64,000 nt of DNA from Linum tenue (Eukaryota; Streptophyta; Magnoliopsida; Malpighiales; Linaceae): contig CAMGYJ010000006.1 in the NCBI GenBank assembly GCA_946122785.1, forward strand, positions 52,596,066 to 52,660,065, written 5' to 3'. Below the pieces are notes generated by a model that did no database searches, was not told the origin of the DNA, and was given only the letters and a program-made list of their open reading frames with translations. Below are positions 1-11,168 of the stretch, in pieces. The translations under genes and the position numbers were made by a program. Within the stretch, counting starts at the first letter, position 1. Each line of letters opens with the position of its first letter.

Positions 1-1048
1 GATGGTCAACAATTTTCTCCATCACTGATTCATCATTCAACGGTGACTCGGCTTGTCCACGTCATTTACTAAATTCTTTAAAAAAATAAACAAAACAAAA
101 AGGGAAGGGGAGACACGGTTTGATTTCATGAGAATATTGATTATTTTTTATTAAAATTTTCTTGCCTCAACTTCTCACCACCAAGATTAAGACTACACCA
201 TTTACTAATGTTCAAGTTTAGGGGGTGTTCGAATCATTATTTATTATGTATATATTTCATCATTAGTTGCTAATGCTTTGCCCAATTCCCATATTCTCGA
301 TAATAAATAATAATAATAATTAGCAAGACTCGAGAAAGTGCTAGGCGTTTGGAAGTGAAGGATTATGTTGGATTTTGCTATTTTGGATTTATGTTGGATT
401 TTAAAAATTCTATATTTATTGTTTGTTGGATTCAAAATGAACTTCACTATATTGGATTTATGGGCTAAATGATGAGTTTGCCTAAATATCCTTCTTCCTA
501 TCCTTATTAAAGTATTTTTGTTTTTTTTATTAAGGATACTTTGGTCATTTCATAATTAGTGGGGTCCATGTTTTGCCACCTCTCAAAATCCTAACTCATG
601 AAGTGGAATTTTATAATTTGTGAAGTCCAAGGATTTTGAGCCAAAAAATCCCACATTTGTGGACCCCATGGATTTTGTCCAACCTCATTTTTATCAACAA
701 ACATAGATTTGGACAATAATCCAACCTATATAGGATTTTGGGGTAAAATGTCTCATAAAAATCCCACAAGCAAATAACCTAGTCATGATTAGGAATCGTC
801 TAATTGTGCCTTGATGTTATGAATGACTTATTTGCTAGATAAGTCTAAAATATATGTTTTGTTATTTACCTAATGCCTAGACACGCCTAAACGTAAACGA
901 AATTAAATGATAATTAGATGAATATAGTTTTCCCTTTCCGACCCTCATAAAATTCAATATATACAAAAGATTTTCGATGTCTTCCAAACAAATAATTAAT
1001 TCATAATATGAGAGTTACTATTCATTAGTGGCTCTCACACTCCTCTAA
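1..1048. other. AT-rich intergenic DNA with a MITE-like block
   Basis: No gene is visible. About 335-783 is AT-rich, repeats GGATTTATG/GTTGGATTTT phrases and ends in ATCCCACAAGCAAATAACC. A related block with the same ATCCCACAAGCAAA end lies at about 39680-39995, so both look like copies of one short non-coding transposon. I could not settle the target duplication. Confidence 0.4.
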
Positions 1049-1080
1049 GTGCAAGTGGGGAAGTTTCAAGTCCTTTTACC

Positions 1081-1345
1081 CCTCTCCATTCTACAACCTT
1101 TGTGTTTAGTTATTGTCGCTAGGTTTTTGTCTATAGCTTTTTGCCCAAATCATCGCCTTTGTGTTTTGTTATTGTTTGTTAAGTTTTTGTCTATGGCTTG
1201 TTGCAAAAATCATCGCCTTTGTGTTTTGTTATTGTTCGTTAGGTTTTCGTCTGTGGCTTTTTACGCAAATCATCGCCTTTGTGTTTAGTTATTGTTCGCT
1301 AGGTTTTCGTCTATGACTATTTGCACAAATCATCGCCTTTGCCCA
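1081..1345. repeat. 60-bp tandem repeat, about 4.4 copies
   Basis: The phrase AATCATCGCCTTTG recurs at exactly 60-bp spacing (CATCGCC at 1151, 1211, 1271, 1331), with a more degenerate first copy from about 1081. Because 60 is a multiple of three, the repeat reads as an open frame of recurring NHRLCVLLLFV-type peptides. I take this as a by-product of the repeat, not a gene. Confidence 0.85.
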
Positions 1346-2450
1346 CCATTTTGCAGCTCATCTCGAAATACTGTCGGCATAATTTTAAGTTGTTCCCCAC
1401 CACCATTTCTCAAGACCGATAGCACGAGTTTTGTATTAGGACCGAGTTGGAGAACTTTAGTGTTTTTTTCTTTCTTTTTTTTTCCTTTTTATTGAGCGTG
1501 ATCACAATTGAACCCAATCACATGTGTATCCTAACTTGAACACAAATCATCGCCTTTGCCCACCATTTTGCATCCCATCTCGAAATACTTTCGGAAGAAT
1601 CCTAAACTGTTCTACTGTTCCCCACCATCATTTCCCAAGGCCGCTACCACGAATTTTGTATTGGGACCGAGTTTATTCCTCTTTAGTATTTTGTTATTGT
1701 TCGGTAGGTTTTCGTCTATTGTTTTTTTCATAAATCATCGCCTTTTCCCACCATTTTGCAGCCCATCTTGAAATACTGTAGACGGAATCCTAAGTTGTTC
1801 CCCACCACCGTTTTCCAAGGCCGCTACCACGAGTTTTGTATCAGTACCGAGTTTCATCCTCTTTAGTGTTTTTCCTATCTTTTTTTCTTTTTTGTTGAGC
1901 ATGATCACAATTGAACCCAAATCCATGGGTATTCAGACTAATTCGACCCGACCAAAGCGACTTGAGCCCGATTTCACAGGTTTTCGGCGGGAGCGAGTTT
2001 TATTTGTTCCCTAGCATCATTTCCCCAATGCCGCTACCATGAGTTTTATATCAGAACCGAGTTTATTCTTCTTTAGTATTTTGTTATTGTTCGGTAGGTT
2101 TTCGTCTATTGCTTTTTGCACAAATCATCGCCTTTGCCCACCATTTTGCTGCCCATCTCGAAATACTGTCGGCGGAATCCTAAGTTGTTCCCCACCACAG
2201 GTTTCCAAGGCCGCTACCACGAGTTTTGTATCAGGACCGAGTTTCATCATCTTTAGTGTTTTTTCTTTTTTGTTGAGTACGATCACAATTGAACACAAAT
2301 CCATGGGTATCCAGACTAATTCGACCCGACCAAAGCGACTTGAACCCGATTTCACAGGTTTTCAGCGGGAGCGAGTTTTATTTGTTTTTGTAATTGGCGT
2401 GTTGTGTCAGGTGTGAATTTGTCTAAAACTCGGTCCAACTAGGTAAAAGC
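1331..2450. repeat. Larger tandem repeat (about 190-390 bp units)
   Basis: The block starting CATCGCCTTTGCCCACC recurs at 1331, 1548, 1736 and 2126. A further segment starting near AATTGAACCCAAATCC at 1907 recurs at about 2287 (380 bp apart) and includes ATTCGACCCGACCAAAGCG. The array continues the 60-bp repeat to its left and appears built by successive unequal duplications. No gene is evident; roughly 2420-2780 also holds nothing I recognise. Confidence 0.75.
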
Positions 2451-2839
2451 GAGTTGAACCTAGTGTTTACGAGTTTTGAGTCGGTAGCGAGTTTTATCTT
2501 TAGTGTTCGTCATTTCGCTTTTTCCTTTTGTTTGAGAAAGACAATTGAACCCAATCAATGCTAGTTGAACCTCCTCAAACCGGGGATGTGATTTTCGCTT
2601 CCCACTTCCTAGACCTAGATCCATATTCATCACTCGAAGGTTCATAACACACCAAGGGTATTTGTGTAAGTGGCTTAAGTGACAGAATTTAAAAAAAAAA
2701 TGCATGGGGAATATTTTTATGCGTGATTTGTGGGATTTAATTACCACTAACCATAACTAACAACGACGGTTCCCTACCATTTCAGGATTCTTCATCATCG
2801 GAAGCAACGTCCGGAACTTAACGGACTGGTAGCGTCAGA

Positions 2840-3134
2840 TTGTCGGGAAGAACTTCTCACCTCCGCCGGCATAATGAACGCGACATTGGCTTCGACCTCA
2901 ACGTCCCATACACGGGGAACGATGATGTCGGCATTGAAGAGGCGGAGAATGATGATGATGTTTTCATGGTGAATGAAAACCTCAGTTTCGACGTGGAGGA
3001 GCTGTTCCACGATGAGCTACTGGACGACGTCAACGTGGCGAACGACGAGGATTGCTTGCCGCAACTGATCGAGCATGCTGAAGAAGAGAACATCGGCATC
3101 CCCATGGAGAATGCCGTCAGAGACAATAATCTCG
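2840..3134 (+). pseudogene. Orphan acidic exon, no ATG, possible transposase-related N-terminus
   Basis: An open frame reads through an acidic protein segment containing the phrase RDIGFDLNVPY followed by runs of D/E and HAEEENIG. It has no in-frame ATG near its start, and it stops being protein-like at a CTCG/GTAGGG junction that resembles a splice donor. Beyond that lies low-complexity GTGGTA sequence and no further exon is found. FDLNVP-type starts occur in FAR1-like and other plant proteins, but the motif is too short to assign a family. I treat it as a stranded exon. Confidence 0.35.
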
Positions 3135-3219
3135 GTAGGGTTAACAAGTGTGATTACGGATTCGGTAGTGATAGTAATTTTTTAATGGTACAACTAATAC
3201 AAGGACATAATTGTACCAA

Positions 3220-3830
3220 TAGTCTGCTAGTGGTAGTAATGTACTAGTAGACATGTAGTGGTATACGATTAGTGGTAGTAATCTAGTGGTAGTCGTCCAG
3301 TGGTACTAATTTACTGGTATCAAATTTACAGTGGTACATTAACATACCACCTAGTGGTAGTGGTCTAGTGGTACTAATCTAAAGTTCCTTTTTAACTACT
3401 GATGCATTATCAACTTTTGTTCCGTTAGTCATATCAACATGGGAGCACTTGTGTTTCAAGAATCAAGTTGAATTTAACATGAGACATTTGTAGTGAAGAC
3501 GAAAACTAGTAGTGGTACAAACTAGTGGTTTCTGACTCCTACCAGTAGTAGGTAGTGGTACATATACCACTACTTGTACATGTACCACTACAGGTGCCTT
3601 TGTAATGGTGATAATTGGTTGCTAATGGGTTCTGATCCTTACCTTTAATAGTTAATGTTATATGTGCCACTCTTCTTTACCTGTATGTGGTTAATGGTAC
3701 ATGTACATGTTAGTAGTGGGTGCTGAAGACGACAACTGGTAGTGGTACCAACTAGTTGTTTCTGATTGGTACCAGTAATACCTACAGGTACAAGTACTAG
3801 AACATCTCACTTTATAATTAGAAAAACAAG
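3220..3830. repeat. TAGTGGTA-rich low-complexity field
   Basis: Dozens of irregular copies of GTGGTA, TAGTGGTAGT and ACTAGTGGTAC, in both orientations (ACCACTA also appears), fill this stretch. The same field resumes at about 4380-4540 and again at 5765-5835 on the far side of an inserted hAT element, so it is one pre-existing repeat field. No coding sequence is credible in it. Confidence 0.8.
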
Positions 3831-3857
3831 GGCACTACTGTTGTAACACAAAACCAT

Positions 3858-4079
3858 ATCAAGTGCTTAACCAACATTACCGGTTTTCACCAACACATAT
3901 GGTTCACATTTAGAATGAAATTCTACTAAAATCCAACAGATTATAAAACTTGGTTCCTACTCCAGAACATCAAGTGCTTAACCAACATTACCGGTTTTCA
4001 CCAACACATATGGTTCACATTTAGAATGAAATTCTACTAAAATCCAACAGATTATAAAACTTGGTTCCTACTCCAGAAC
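3858..4079. repeat. Exact 111-bp tandem duplication
   Basis: The unit starting ATCAAGTGCTTAACCAACAT at 3858 is repeated immediately at 3969, apparently without differences across 111 bp. The lack of divergence suggests a recent duplication. It lies just outside the GTGGTA field and contains no gene. Confidence 0.9.
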
Positions 4080-4620
4080 GTACATAAACCAATGGCATGC
4101 TCTTTAAACTATGGAAAGAAACTACTGTTGGGTCTGCTGGGTATATCCATGGAGTAACCCCTACTTCATCTGCAAAGCTTTACCCGTCACCTCCTCCACC
4201 ATCAGATTAATTGGGTCATCGATTCTAGCGGGTTCTTTTCTAGCTGGTTGTTCCAGCGAGCTGTAGTAAGAAATCTTTGTTCTCACCATTCCTGGTAGTA
4301 AAATAACAAAAATACATTTGTTATTCATATTTGTATGCTTTAACTTGGTAGTAGACATATTCAAATGTGTTGTTCTTTCTCGTTGAGGATACCACTAGTG
4401 GTAGTGGTACCAATTATCACTAGTGGTAGTGGTACCAGTACAACTAGTGGTACTTGTGAATGTACATTGTTACTGGTAAAAAAATCAGTAGTCGTACTAG
4501 TACAACTACCAGTAGTGTTTTTGGAACCACTACGACTATACCTGGGACCAGGGGCGTAGCCAGGATTTCGTTTAAGGTAGGTCCGAAATAAAAAATATAT
4601 ATAATAAAAATTATTAATGT

Positions 4621-5397
4621 TTACAATGATCCACGACGTGTTTTCATATCTTGAAAAGTCTGTAAAATACATTCATCATCCAACCTATCTAAGATGTCAC
4701 TCTCAACATATGCTACCAAAAAATCATTCAGCCCTTCATCGCTCATTCGACTTCGTAGTGTGTTCTTCACGTAGTTCATGGCGGAAAATACTCTTTCGAC
4801 ACTTGCAGTGGCAACTGGTAACAACAATGCCAATTTCACAAGTCGATACACCAATGGAAATGGTCGAAACTTTTTTGCCACAACCATTTCCCTACAAAGA
4901 TCAGGAATTCCCTTCAACTTAGTGAACCTGTTATCCGTCTTCACATCAAAGATATAAGTATCAAGCTGAGGATCAAGATGTAAGATATCATCATCAGAGA
5001 ATTCACTAGGATAAAAGGTAGCAAGTTTTAACAACTTTTTCTTGTCAAAGTCAACGAATGAATCATCTGGATTTAGGCAAGCCACACAACATAGCAATTC
5101 AGTGTTCACTTCATCAAAGCGACTGTTAAGCTCTTGCAACTGCATATCCACAACTGTATAGAATAACTCAACCTTGTAATGATGCATATTGGTGATTTGT
5201 TGAGCATTTCTCCTTGGCCTTCCAGAAAGAATGTATAACTCATCCATGTTGGAAATAGGAAGACATTCCTTCTTGCAAAACAAAACCACACTATCAAGAA
5301 GAGACTCCCATCCTTTATCTCTCAAATCTTGTAATCCAAGTTTTGCCCCACGAACAAGGTGCATGGCATTCACTATGTCTTGATCTTTCCTTTGCAA
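4621..5397 (-). pseudogene. hAT transposase, C-terminal fragment
   Basis: The 258-codon open frame ends in a clear hAT dimerisation domain. Around residues 190-245 it reads LLLPVATASVERVFSAMNY, then VKNTLRSRMSDEGLNDFLVA, the hallmark of this family in zinc-finger MYM/TTF-type hAT transposases. A full enzyme is usually 600-800 residues; the N-terminal zinc finger and most of the RNase H-like catalytic core are missing here. The ATG is just the first methionine of the surviving piece. The fragment lies close to the left end of its element, as expected for the 3' end of the transposase gene. Confidence 0.85.
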
Positions 5398-5668
5398 TGA
5401 TTTAGATAACTGGATGCTAATGATGGCAATCCAAGCAGCCGTTGGAGCCTAATCAATGGATTTTGGTGTTTGAAAATGAGATTGTGGCCTTGTGGGAGTT
5501 TTGCTCTGTACATGGACGAGCTGCGGCTGCGGGTCTTCTATTTTGGGAGAAAATCGAAGGGATTAGGGATTCTGTCTGGGCTTGGGGAATAGGCAGTGCC
5601 GTGAGTTAATTTATGCAGTCTCAGATACTTAGTTAAATAAAAACAATGCTCATTAATTTCAAAAGCTT

Positions 5669-5735
5669 GCAGGTGGCGTAGTGGCAGAAACGGCTGCTAT
5701 TGAATGGGAGGTCAGGAGTTCGATCTCCCATCCCT
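5669..5735 (+). other. tRNA-like / SINE-like stretch with Pol III A and B boxes
   Basis: TGGCGTAGTGG fits an A box, and about 35 bp later GAGTTCGATCTCC resembles a B box (consensus GGTTCRANNCC). Such spacing and the GGGAGGTCAGGAGTTCGAT context are typical of tRNA-derived plant SINE heads. It does not fold into a convincing full tRNA. It lies inside the right end of the hAT element, only about 20 bp from its terminus. Confidence 0.45.
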
Positions 5736-5835
5736 ACAGCTCTGCCTCCGCCCCTGCCTGGGACCAATACCACTACAACAACGATACTAATTTCAAATAC
5801 CACTACCCTAGTGATACCAATTCTAAGTACCACTG

Positions 5836-6186
5836 AAGTATACAAAACCAAACAAGTTACACAAGAAACCAAGGTCTACATGATTCGGTTCAAACGTGAA
5901 AATAGGAAGTCAAAATCTTCCGGGATGAAGAAACCTCACCTTTTATGCTCACCCGCCATAGCAAGGGTCGACGGCGGTAGTCAGTCGGGCGAATCACTGA
6001 AAGTACAAGTCAATTGAAATGTTAGGACTTGTGTATTATATCATTGATGGCCGCTCGATAATCGCCATTTAAACCCAGTCAATGGAAATTCACCGGACCG
6101 GAATCACAATCGTCCGACATCAGAAAAAACGAAACAAAGGACTTGAGGCAATCAAGCTGACTTACCACTACTCTGAAAGAACAAGC
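5836..6186. other. Gene-free stretch
   Basis: After the residual GTGGTA repeats I see unremarkable sequence with no start, splice or domain signal I can support. Confidence 0.4.
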
Positions 6187-6194
6187 CTTCGAAC

Positions 6195-6651
6195 CAAGGT
6201 TGTCAACCCGCGGGTCGACCAGCGTGTTGACCCACTTTAACCCTGGCCCGGCGAGAAAAATGGGCCGCACGCACCCGCTGGGTTGACCGCTACAAGGTAT
6301 CGGGTTGGAGGTCAAATTGTGTCATTTTTTCTTTGATTTGCGAAATGCGCCTATTTTCCGATTTTTCTTTTCTCCTAACTCTATCTTTAGAATTCTAAGT
6401 TAAACATTTGAATATATATGTTATATAAGTGTGTGTGAATTTTCAATATATGTTGGATCTAAGTACGACATGTTATTTTGGTGGAATATTATATGTTATA
6501 ACTCATATGTTAGATGAGATTTGATATAATTTGTCAGGATAAGTACAATATAATGACTCTTTCTATATTTCCCGGCTAAATCGGGTGACCCATTAACCCT
6601 TGACCCACTAGCTCCACCGGGTCCGGGTCAACCCGCGGGTTGACAACCTTG
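6195..6651. mobile_element. hAT-type MITE, 457 bp
   Basis: Both ends carry the same terminal inverted repeat, CAAGGTTGTCAACCCGCGGG, perfect over 20 bp, and CTTCGAAC flanks the element on both sides (6187-6194, 6652-6659). The 8-bp duplication places it with hAT. There is no coding capacity. A partial second copy lies at about 39045-39273. Confidence 0.93.
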
Positions 6652-6659
6652 CTTCGAAC

Positions 6660-7339
6660 CCAGCGGAGGAACGGCACGAGATGATGGACGGGAAAGGAAA
6701 CCGACAACAACCTATATCGACGACGCGACAAGTTTTTTTTTTTTTTTGGGTTTCGGGAGCAGACGGAGGGAAGAGAGAGGATGGCTAGACGAAAGGTTTT
6801 TTAGCGGGGAAAGTGGCCAAATATTCTCCGAAAATCATTCCCTATCAATCCCGAAGATCGCGTGTCATCGTACGTGGCTTGGGGAGTGAGCTAATCCAGT
6901 GCGACACCTCCTTTTTTTTTGCCCCAAATGAATATCAGCCACCAAATCAATAAGAAGGGGGATCTAGGGGTGGGAAGCGAAAATCACATCCCTCCTATGA
7001 GAAGTGATGCTATCTAATCACCCTCAAACCTATAATGAGTCCAAAAATTTCATAAAGGAGAACCACAATTACCTCAAATCCAAAAAAAAGAAAGTCATAC
7101 AAATTGAAACATTAGCGTCATAAAAGAAGTTTAAAAATAAATAATATATTCGACGACCCTTCTACGTTATGCAAGTTTATGAACCATATATTATTGTAAA
7201 TAACAAATGTATAAAGAATGAAATAAGATTATTTTAACTTAGTTCAATATTAAAACTATTATTTTTTCAAATATTTATCTTTGTGATATACTGATATTCC
7301 GTTTGCTAGTAATTAATAAATTAGAGGATTTCCATTTCT
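6660..7339. other. Gene-free, AT-rich flank
   Basis: Contains T-runs (about 6732, 6911) and ordinary AT-rich sequence. It leads into a CT-rich, transcript-like segment at 7340 and may hold the promoter of the gene downstream, but no element can be pinned down. Confidence 0.35.
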
Positions 7340-7651
7340 CCCATTTCCTATTCTGAGATTCCGCCTCCCATCCCAGTTCTCTTCATATTCCCCAGGCCCC
7401 TCTCACCCACCGCCTGCGCAGGAGGGAGAAGATAAAAAAATATCTCTGCCAAACTTCTTTCCTTCTTCCCTCCTGCTCTCAGTCGAGCGAGCTCGCCGAC
7501 TCTGCAACTCTCTGCAGGTAGCAAAACGGGCGCCGAAGTAGTAGCGGCAGAAGAGAAGGAGAAAGAAAGATCCATACTCTGTTTTCTGCAGCTGCTGATT
7601 TACCTTGGATTGCCTTTCTTCCCTCAGCTAATCTCCTTCCATATTCTCCGG
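7340..7651 (+). promoter_or_regulatory. Probable 5'-UTR exon of the MATE gene
   Basis: A pyrimidine-rich, moderately GC-rich stretch ends in a strong donor, TCTCCG/GTAAGTAG at 7650. The next good acceptor on this strand that leads into a gene is TTGGGTTTAG at about 12759, some 55 bp before the MATE start codon. A long first intron in the 5' UTR is common in plants. No other gene lies between. This is inference from splice-site fit and composition only; a separate non-coding transcript is the alternative. Confidence 0.4.
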
Positions 7652-8220
7652 TAAGTAGAAGAACCGCTCTCACTGACTCTTCTTTCTTTAAGCTTCAATC
7701 TCTTCCGTTTCTGCCGATTTTTAGCTTTCAATCTCTTCCTACGGCGAAGCCCCTGGCTGCTTGCTTCGTTTTGGCTTTTCGAATCACCGCCGGCTACTTC
7801 GGACTCGGTTTTTTTGGTTTACAATTCGTTATCGGTACTTTCGTTGAGCGCTTTTCCTGTGTCGAGTTCCTTCCTTGCTTCTTTTGATTTTGATTTCCGG
7901 CTTCGTCGGAAAATTCTAGACTGAAGTCCGAAAGTGGGGAAGATGTGAAGTGCTTGATTTTAGGATTGGTATTAATTGCAGTTCATGCTCATTGAATAAT
8001 TCCGTCAGTAGATATCGATAGTAGTTGCACTTTTTTTTATTATATCCCCCAATATTTGCTTAATTGCCGTCCAGTCCAGTGACGACTTCTGCGGGATTTC
8101 ATGAGGCGTACTGGATTTTTCCATTTCTATGGTGCTTCCGTTGACTAAAATATTGACTGTACCATGCCTTCTCCTTCTCAACCTCAAGCCACAAAAAGTA
8201 ACGTAACGTCTCTGTTTCTT

Positions 8221-8260
8221 ATTTATTTATTTATTTATTTATTATTATTATTATAATAAA
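8221..8260. repeat. TTTA / TTA microsatellite
   Basis: About seven ATTT units run into ATT units. Simple repeat within the presumed 5'-UTR intron. The rest of 7652-8637 holds no gene I can support. Confidence 0.9.
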
Positions 8261-8637
8261 AATAGGTTGTTGTCGACTTGTCGGTCATATGATGGATTGT
8301 TTTGTGAGTATATTGTAATTTTCCTTGCAATTCGTTAAAAAGGACTAGGACTCTAGGAGTAGGAGACCACACATTCAGCTAACATCTATTGATTCCTTGA
8401 GATCTCAAATCTGGTCCCTGTTATTTGTGTTTTGAACACATCAGCCCCCCCTACAATTTGCAGGCCGTGTTTGGATTTAGGGATAGTACCCAAAAAGTGA
8501 TCCTAAATATCGCGTATCTTTGTTCGTCTGAATAAACATAAGAAAACAAAAAGGATGACAAAATTACACCACCTTAAGTTGAGAACAGAAATACGGCAGC
8601 CCGTTCAGAGAAAAAAGTGCGAATGCATTATTTTTGG

Positions 8638-10057
8638 GAGTTGCTATTCGTCGTCCTATTATTACTATTTGTCGTCCTAAGTTCAATATATATTTACTAT
8701 TTTGTCCAATCTTAAATTTGAAAGTAAATCAGCAAACAAACTCTAGCCATACCATTACCACCTACCTCCCGTCTCTCTGATTCTCGCTGGAAACCATACC
8801 CCCGCGTTAGCTTCCTCCTGCCGGTCCACCTCCACCGACTGCCGCCGACGAACAAGGCAGTGCGCCGTCTGAAATGCGACGACCTGTGACGAACCAACCT
8901 CGACCCATCGTAGGACTACGTGAGGAACCAGCTGCTGCGCCATAGCCACCCTTCGCAAAACGTGTCCTCCCTCCTCAAGACCAGACTCCTTCACCGACCG
9001 AGAAGAGAAAATAGCTCGTTGCCTACCATGCTCCTACCGTCCCTTCTCGCCGAAGAAAACGACCGGGAAAGGTAAGAGCGGGCGAAATCCCTCCCTCAGT
9101 CGGTTGACCATTGGTCAACACTCAGAATCCGTCAAAACCTCTATTTTATCGCTGGTCGGAACGCAGCATAGCAGACTCTTATCCCGTGGTTGAAACGCAA
9201 CGACGCACTCGTTCGACCGTTGGTCAAAACGCAGTTGTTTGACCACGGGCTGAAACGCAATAACAGATTAACCAATAACCACGAGTCGAAACGCTGCAAC
9301 ACACTCGTTTAACCTTTGGTGAAAACGCAGCTTCAGTATGTTTGACTGTCGGTCCAAAACGGGCTTTGACGCGCGTTTGACCGTGGCCTCTCACTAACCA
9401 CTATCGCCAGCGATTATCTGAGCGAGGAAAGGAGTATTTTTGATCAACGGCTACTGGTAGGCACTCAATCGAGGGAAGGACGAAACGACGACGGTGAAGG
9501 AGGAAAGCAACGACGGTTTGGTCCGGCGAGTTGCCCGCGATTGACAGGAGCTCACGCTGCCTCTGTTTTCGGTGAATTTCTGACGGTGAAGGAGGGAGCT
9601 GATGAAGGATTATGGTTTCAGTTGTTCGTTCCTTGGCTCGGTGAGACAGAAGTGAGGGCAGGACGACTAGACACTCGGACAGCTCGGGCCGGAGGAAGAC
9701 AGCTCGTCGTCGGGATGTACGGGATGGAAGGGATGGGCTCCAGTGTCACTTGCAGGGTGAGATGGGAGGAAAGAGGAGGATGGGCGCCGGCGGGATGGGA
9801 GGGGATGGACGCCGGTGTCTCTTGCATGGGAGAGGATCGGCGCCGGAGTTTGTCGTGGGTTCAGAGGAGAGGTGGGAGGAGAGACTACCGAGCAGCGGTG
9901 GAGGGGAGATGTGAGAGGAGAGAGGAGATAAGGTTTGTTAATTTTTAGGGTGTGTTTGTCTTAGTGATAATTTGAAATTTAGTTTTGGACAATTACGTAA
10001 ATTGCGTATTAAAATTAGGACGATGCATAGTAATTTTAGGACGACATTTAGCATTTC
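8638..10057. mobile_element. Mutator-like or similar long-TIR element, about 1.4 kb
   Basis: The left end (TTGCTATTCGTCGTCCTATT, then ATTACTATTTGTCGTCC) is matched in inverse at the right end (ATGCTAAATGTCGTCC, then AATTACTATGCATCGTCC), giving imperfect terminal inverted repeats of about 80 bp. The interior is much richer in G+C than the flanks and contains degenerate GGTCAAAACGC repeats and long non-homologous open frames. The target duplication is not clear, so the superfamily is inferred from long TIRs and the GC-rich filler. Confidence 0.6.
9100..9395. repeat. Degenerate minisatellite, GACCGTTGGTCAAAACGCAG-like
   Basis: Irregular units of roughly 35-45 bp repeat the core TTGGTCAAAACGCAG with variants such as GGTTGAAACGCAACGACGCA and CCTTTGGTGAAAACGCAG. 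They lie within the interior of the 8.6-10.1 kb element. The open frame at 9541-9948 just downstream has a G/R-rich composition and no recognisable domain; I do not call it a gene. Confidence 0.6.
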
Positions 10058-10467
10058 AGTTATTTTATAGGAGTCCTTTTCGTGGATCAGTGACAAATGA
10101 CAAAATTTTAAACGAAGAATATTCAGAGCTCTTTTTTCTTTCTTGATGACAACCTCTTGGCTATTTGCTAAAGCTACAGTATTACCTGTGCATCGGTTGA
10201 TAAGTATATGGCTGTCCGTCACTTTTAAATGCTGCTGCTGTTTTCCTAGCTAGGGTCGCTGCTGCTGTAAGCTGCTTAAAGTAGGCTCTTTCTCTTTACT
10301 GATAGATAAAAACAAAGTCACTCTTAGGCCTTAGCTCTCGCATCCATTTTTTTTTTTTTACTTTTGTGGCAGGGAACGAGATTCTGCTAGATTCCAGCCA
10401 GAATTGTACGAACGAATTTGTGCAGAAAAGGTTCAGTTTTTTTTCTTCTAAAAAGACTGGAAGAGAA

Positions 10468-11160
10468 TAGGGCTGGGCATGCGGGCGGATCATCCGCGGG
10501 TTTGGGCCGACCCACCCGCATTTGACCCGAATTTCGTTAAATGGGTGGGTCTGTGGGTGGGTGACGGGTTGCGCTGGGAGCCATCCGCCGGGTGGTGGGT
10601 GAGTGTGCGGGTGACCCGCTCAACCCAACAGCAAAAAAATCAAAGTCGTTGGCGCTAGAGAGAGGAGAGTGGAGACGTTAGATATAAACTCGGATTGCTC
10701 CTGGAGTTTGAACCTCAAAGCCAACCTTCCAAAAAGAGATCCCCTCTTCTTCCCTTTACTTTTTCCTCTAATTCTTGTGCCTAGATCACCGCTCTTTCCT
10801 TTGTGGAATTATTTTCCTTAGTTCCTTGCACCTAATAATCGTCTCAATATGTAGAAAACTCTTTCATAATAGAATTTTTGTCCAATTTAATAACTAATTC
10901 AACATTTTTCGCCTTATTTCAACTTCTGGTTTCCCTCGATGATTCTCTTCACCTATTATCATGTCAAGTTGACTCCTTTATATTATATGCATTGTGATGT
11001 GGGTGAACCCACAAACCCACCCACATCATCCACCATCCACCCGACCCAACCCGAGACTAAATGTGGGTGGGTGGTGGGTTAAAAATTATCAATCCGTTTA
11101 AGCGCGGGTGGGTGCATTTTATGGTCAAAATCCACCCGACCCACCCAATGCCCACCCCTA
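10468..11160. mobile_element. hAT-type MITE, 693 bp
   Basis: Ends TAGGGCTGGGCATGCGGG and, inverted, TAGGGGTGGGCATTGGGTGG. The 8-bp flank GAAGAGAA is duplicated (10460-10467 and 11161-11168). The termini are rich in CCCGACCCACCC phrases; there is no coding capacity. It lies within the presumed MATE 5'-UTR intron. Confidence 0.9.
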
Positions 11161-11168
11161 GAAGAGAA

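Larger units (their letters stand above)
4549..5756 (-). mobile_element. hAT transposon, internally reduced, with perfect 8-bp TSD
   Basis: The left end reads CAGGGGCGTAGCCAGGA and the right end, read on the reverse strand, CAGGGGCGGAGGCAGAG: imperfect terminal inverted repeats. Directly outside, CCTGGGAC is present on both sides (4541-4548 and 5757-5764), the 8-bp duplication expected for hAT. The element is only 1208 bp and encodes just the C-terminal part of a transposase, so it could move only with outside help. It sits inside the GTGGTA field. TSD, TIR and domain agree, so the call is firm. Confidence 0.92.

Noticed and set aside
1049..2416. Several open frames with NHRLCVLLLFV-like or KLVVAALE-like peptides on both strands
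   Set aside because: They follow the period of the tandem repeats (60 bp is divisible by three) and match no protein logic.
5669..5735. A true tRNA gene
   Set aside because: A and B boxes are present but acceptor, D and anticodon stems do not form a proper cloverleaf and the B box is imperfect.
9541..9948. 135-codon open frame
   Set aside because: G/R/E-rich, inside a transposon's GC-rich interior, with an equally open reverse strand; no domain or splice context.
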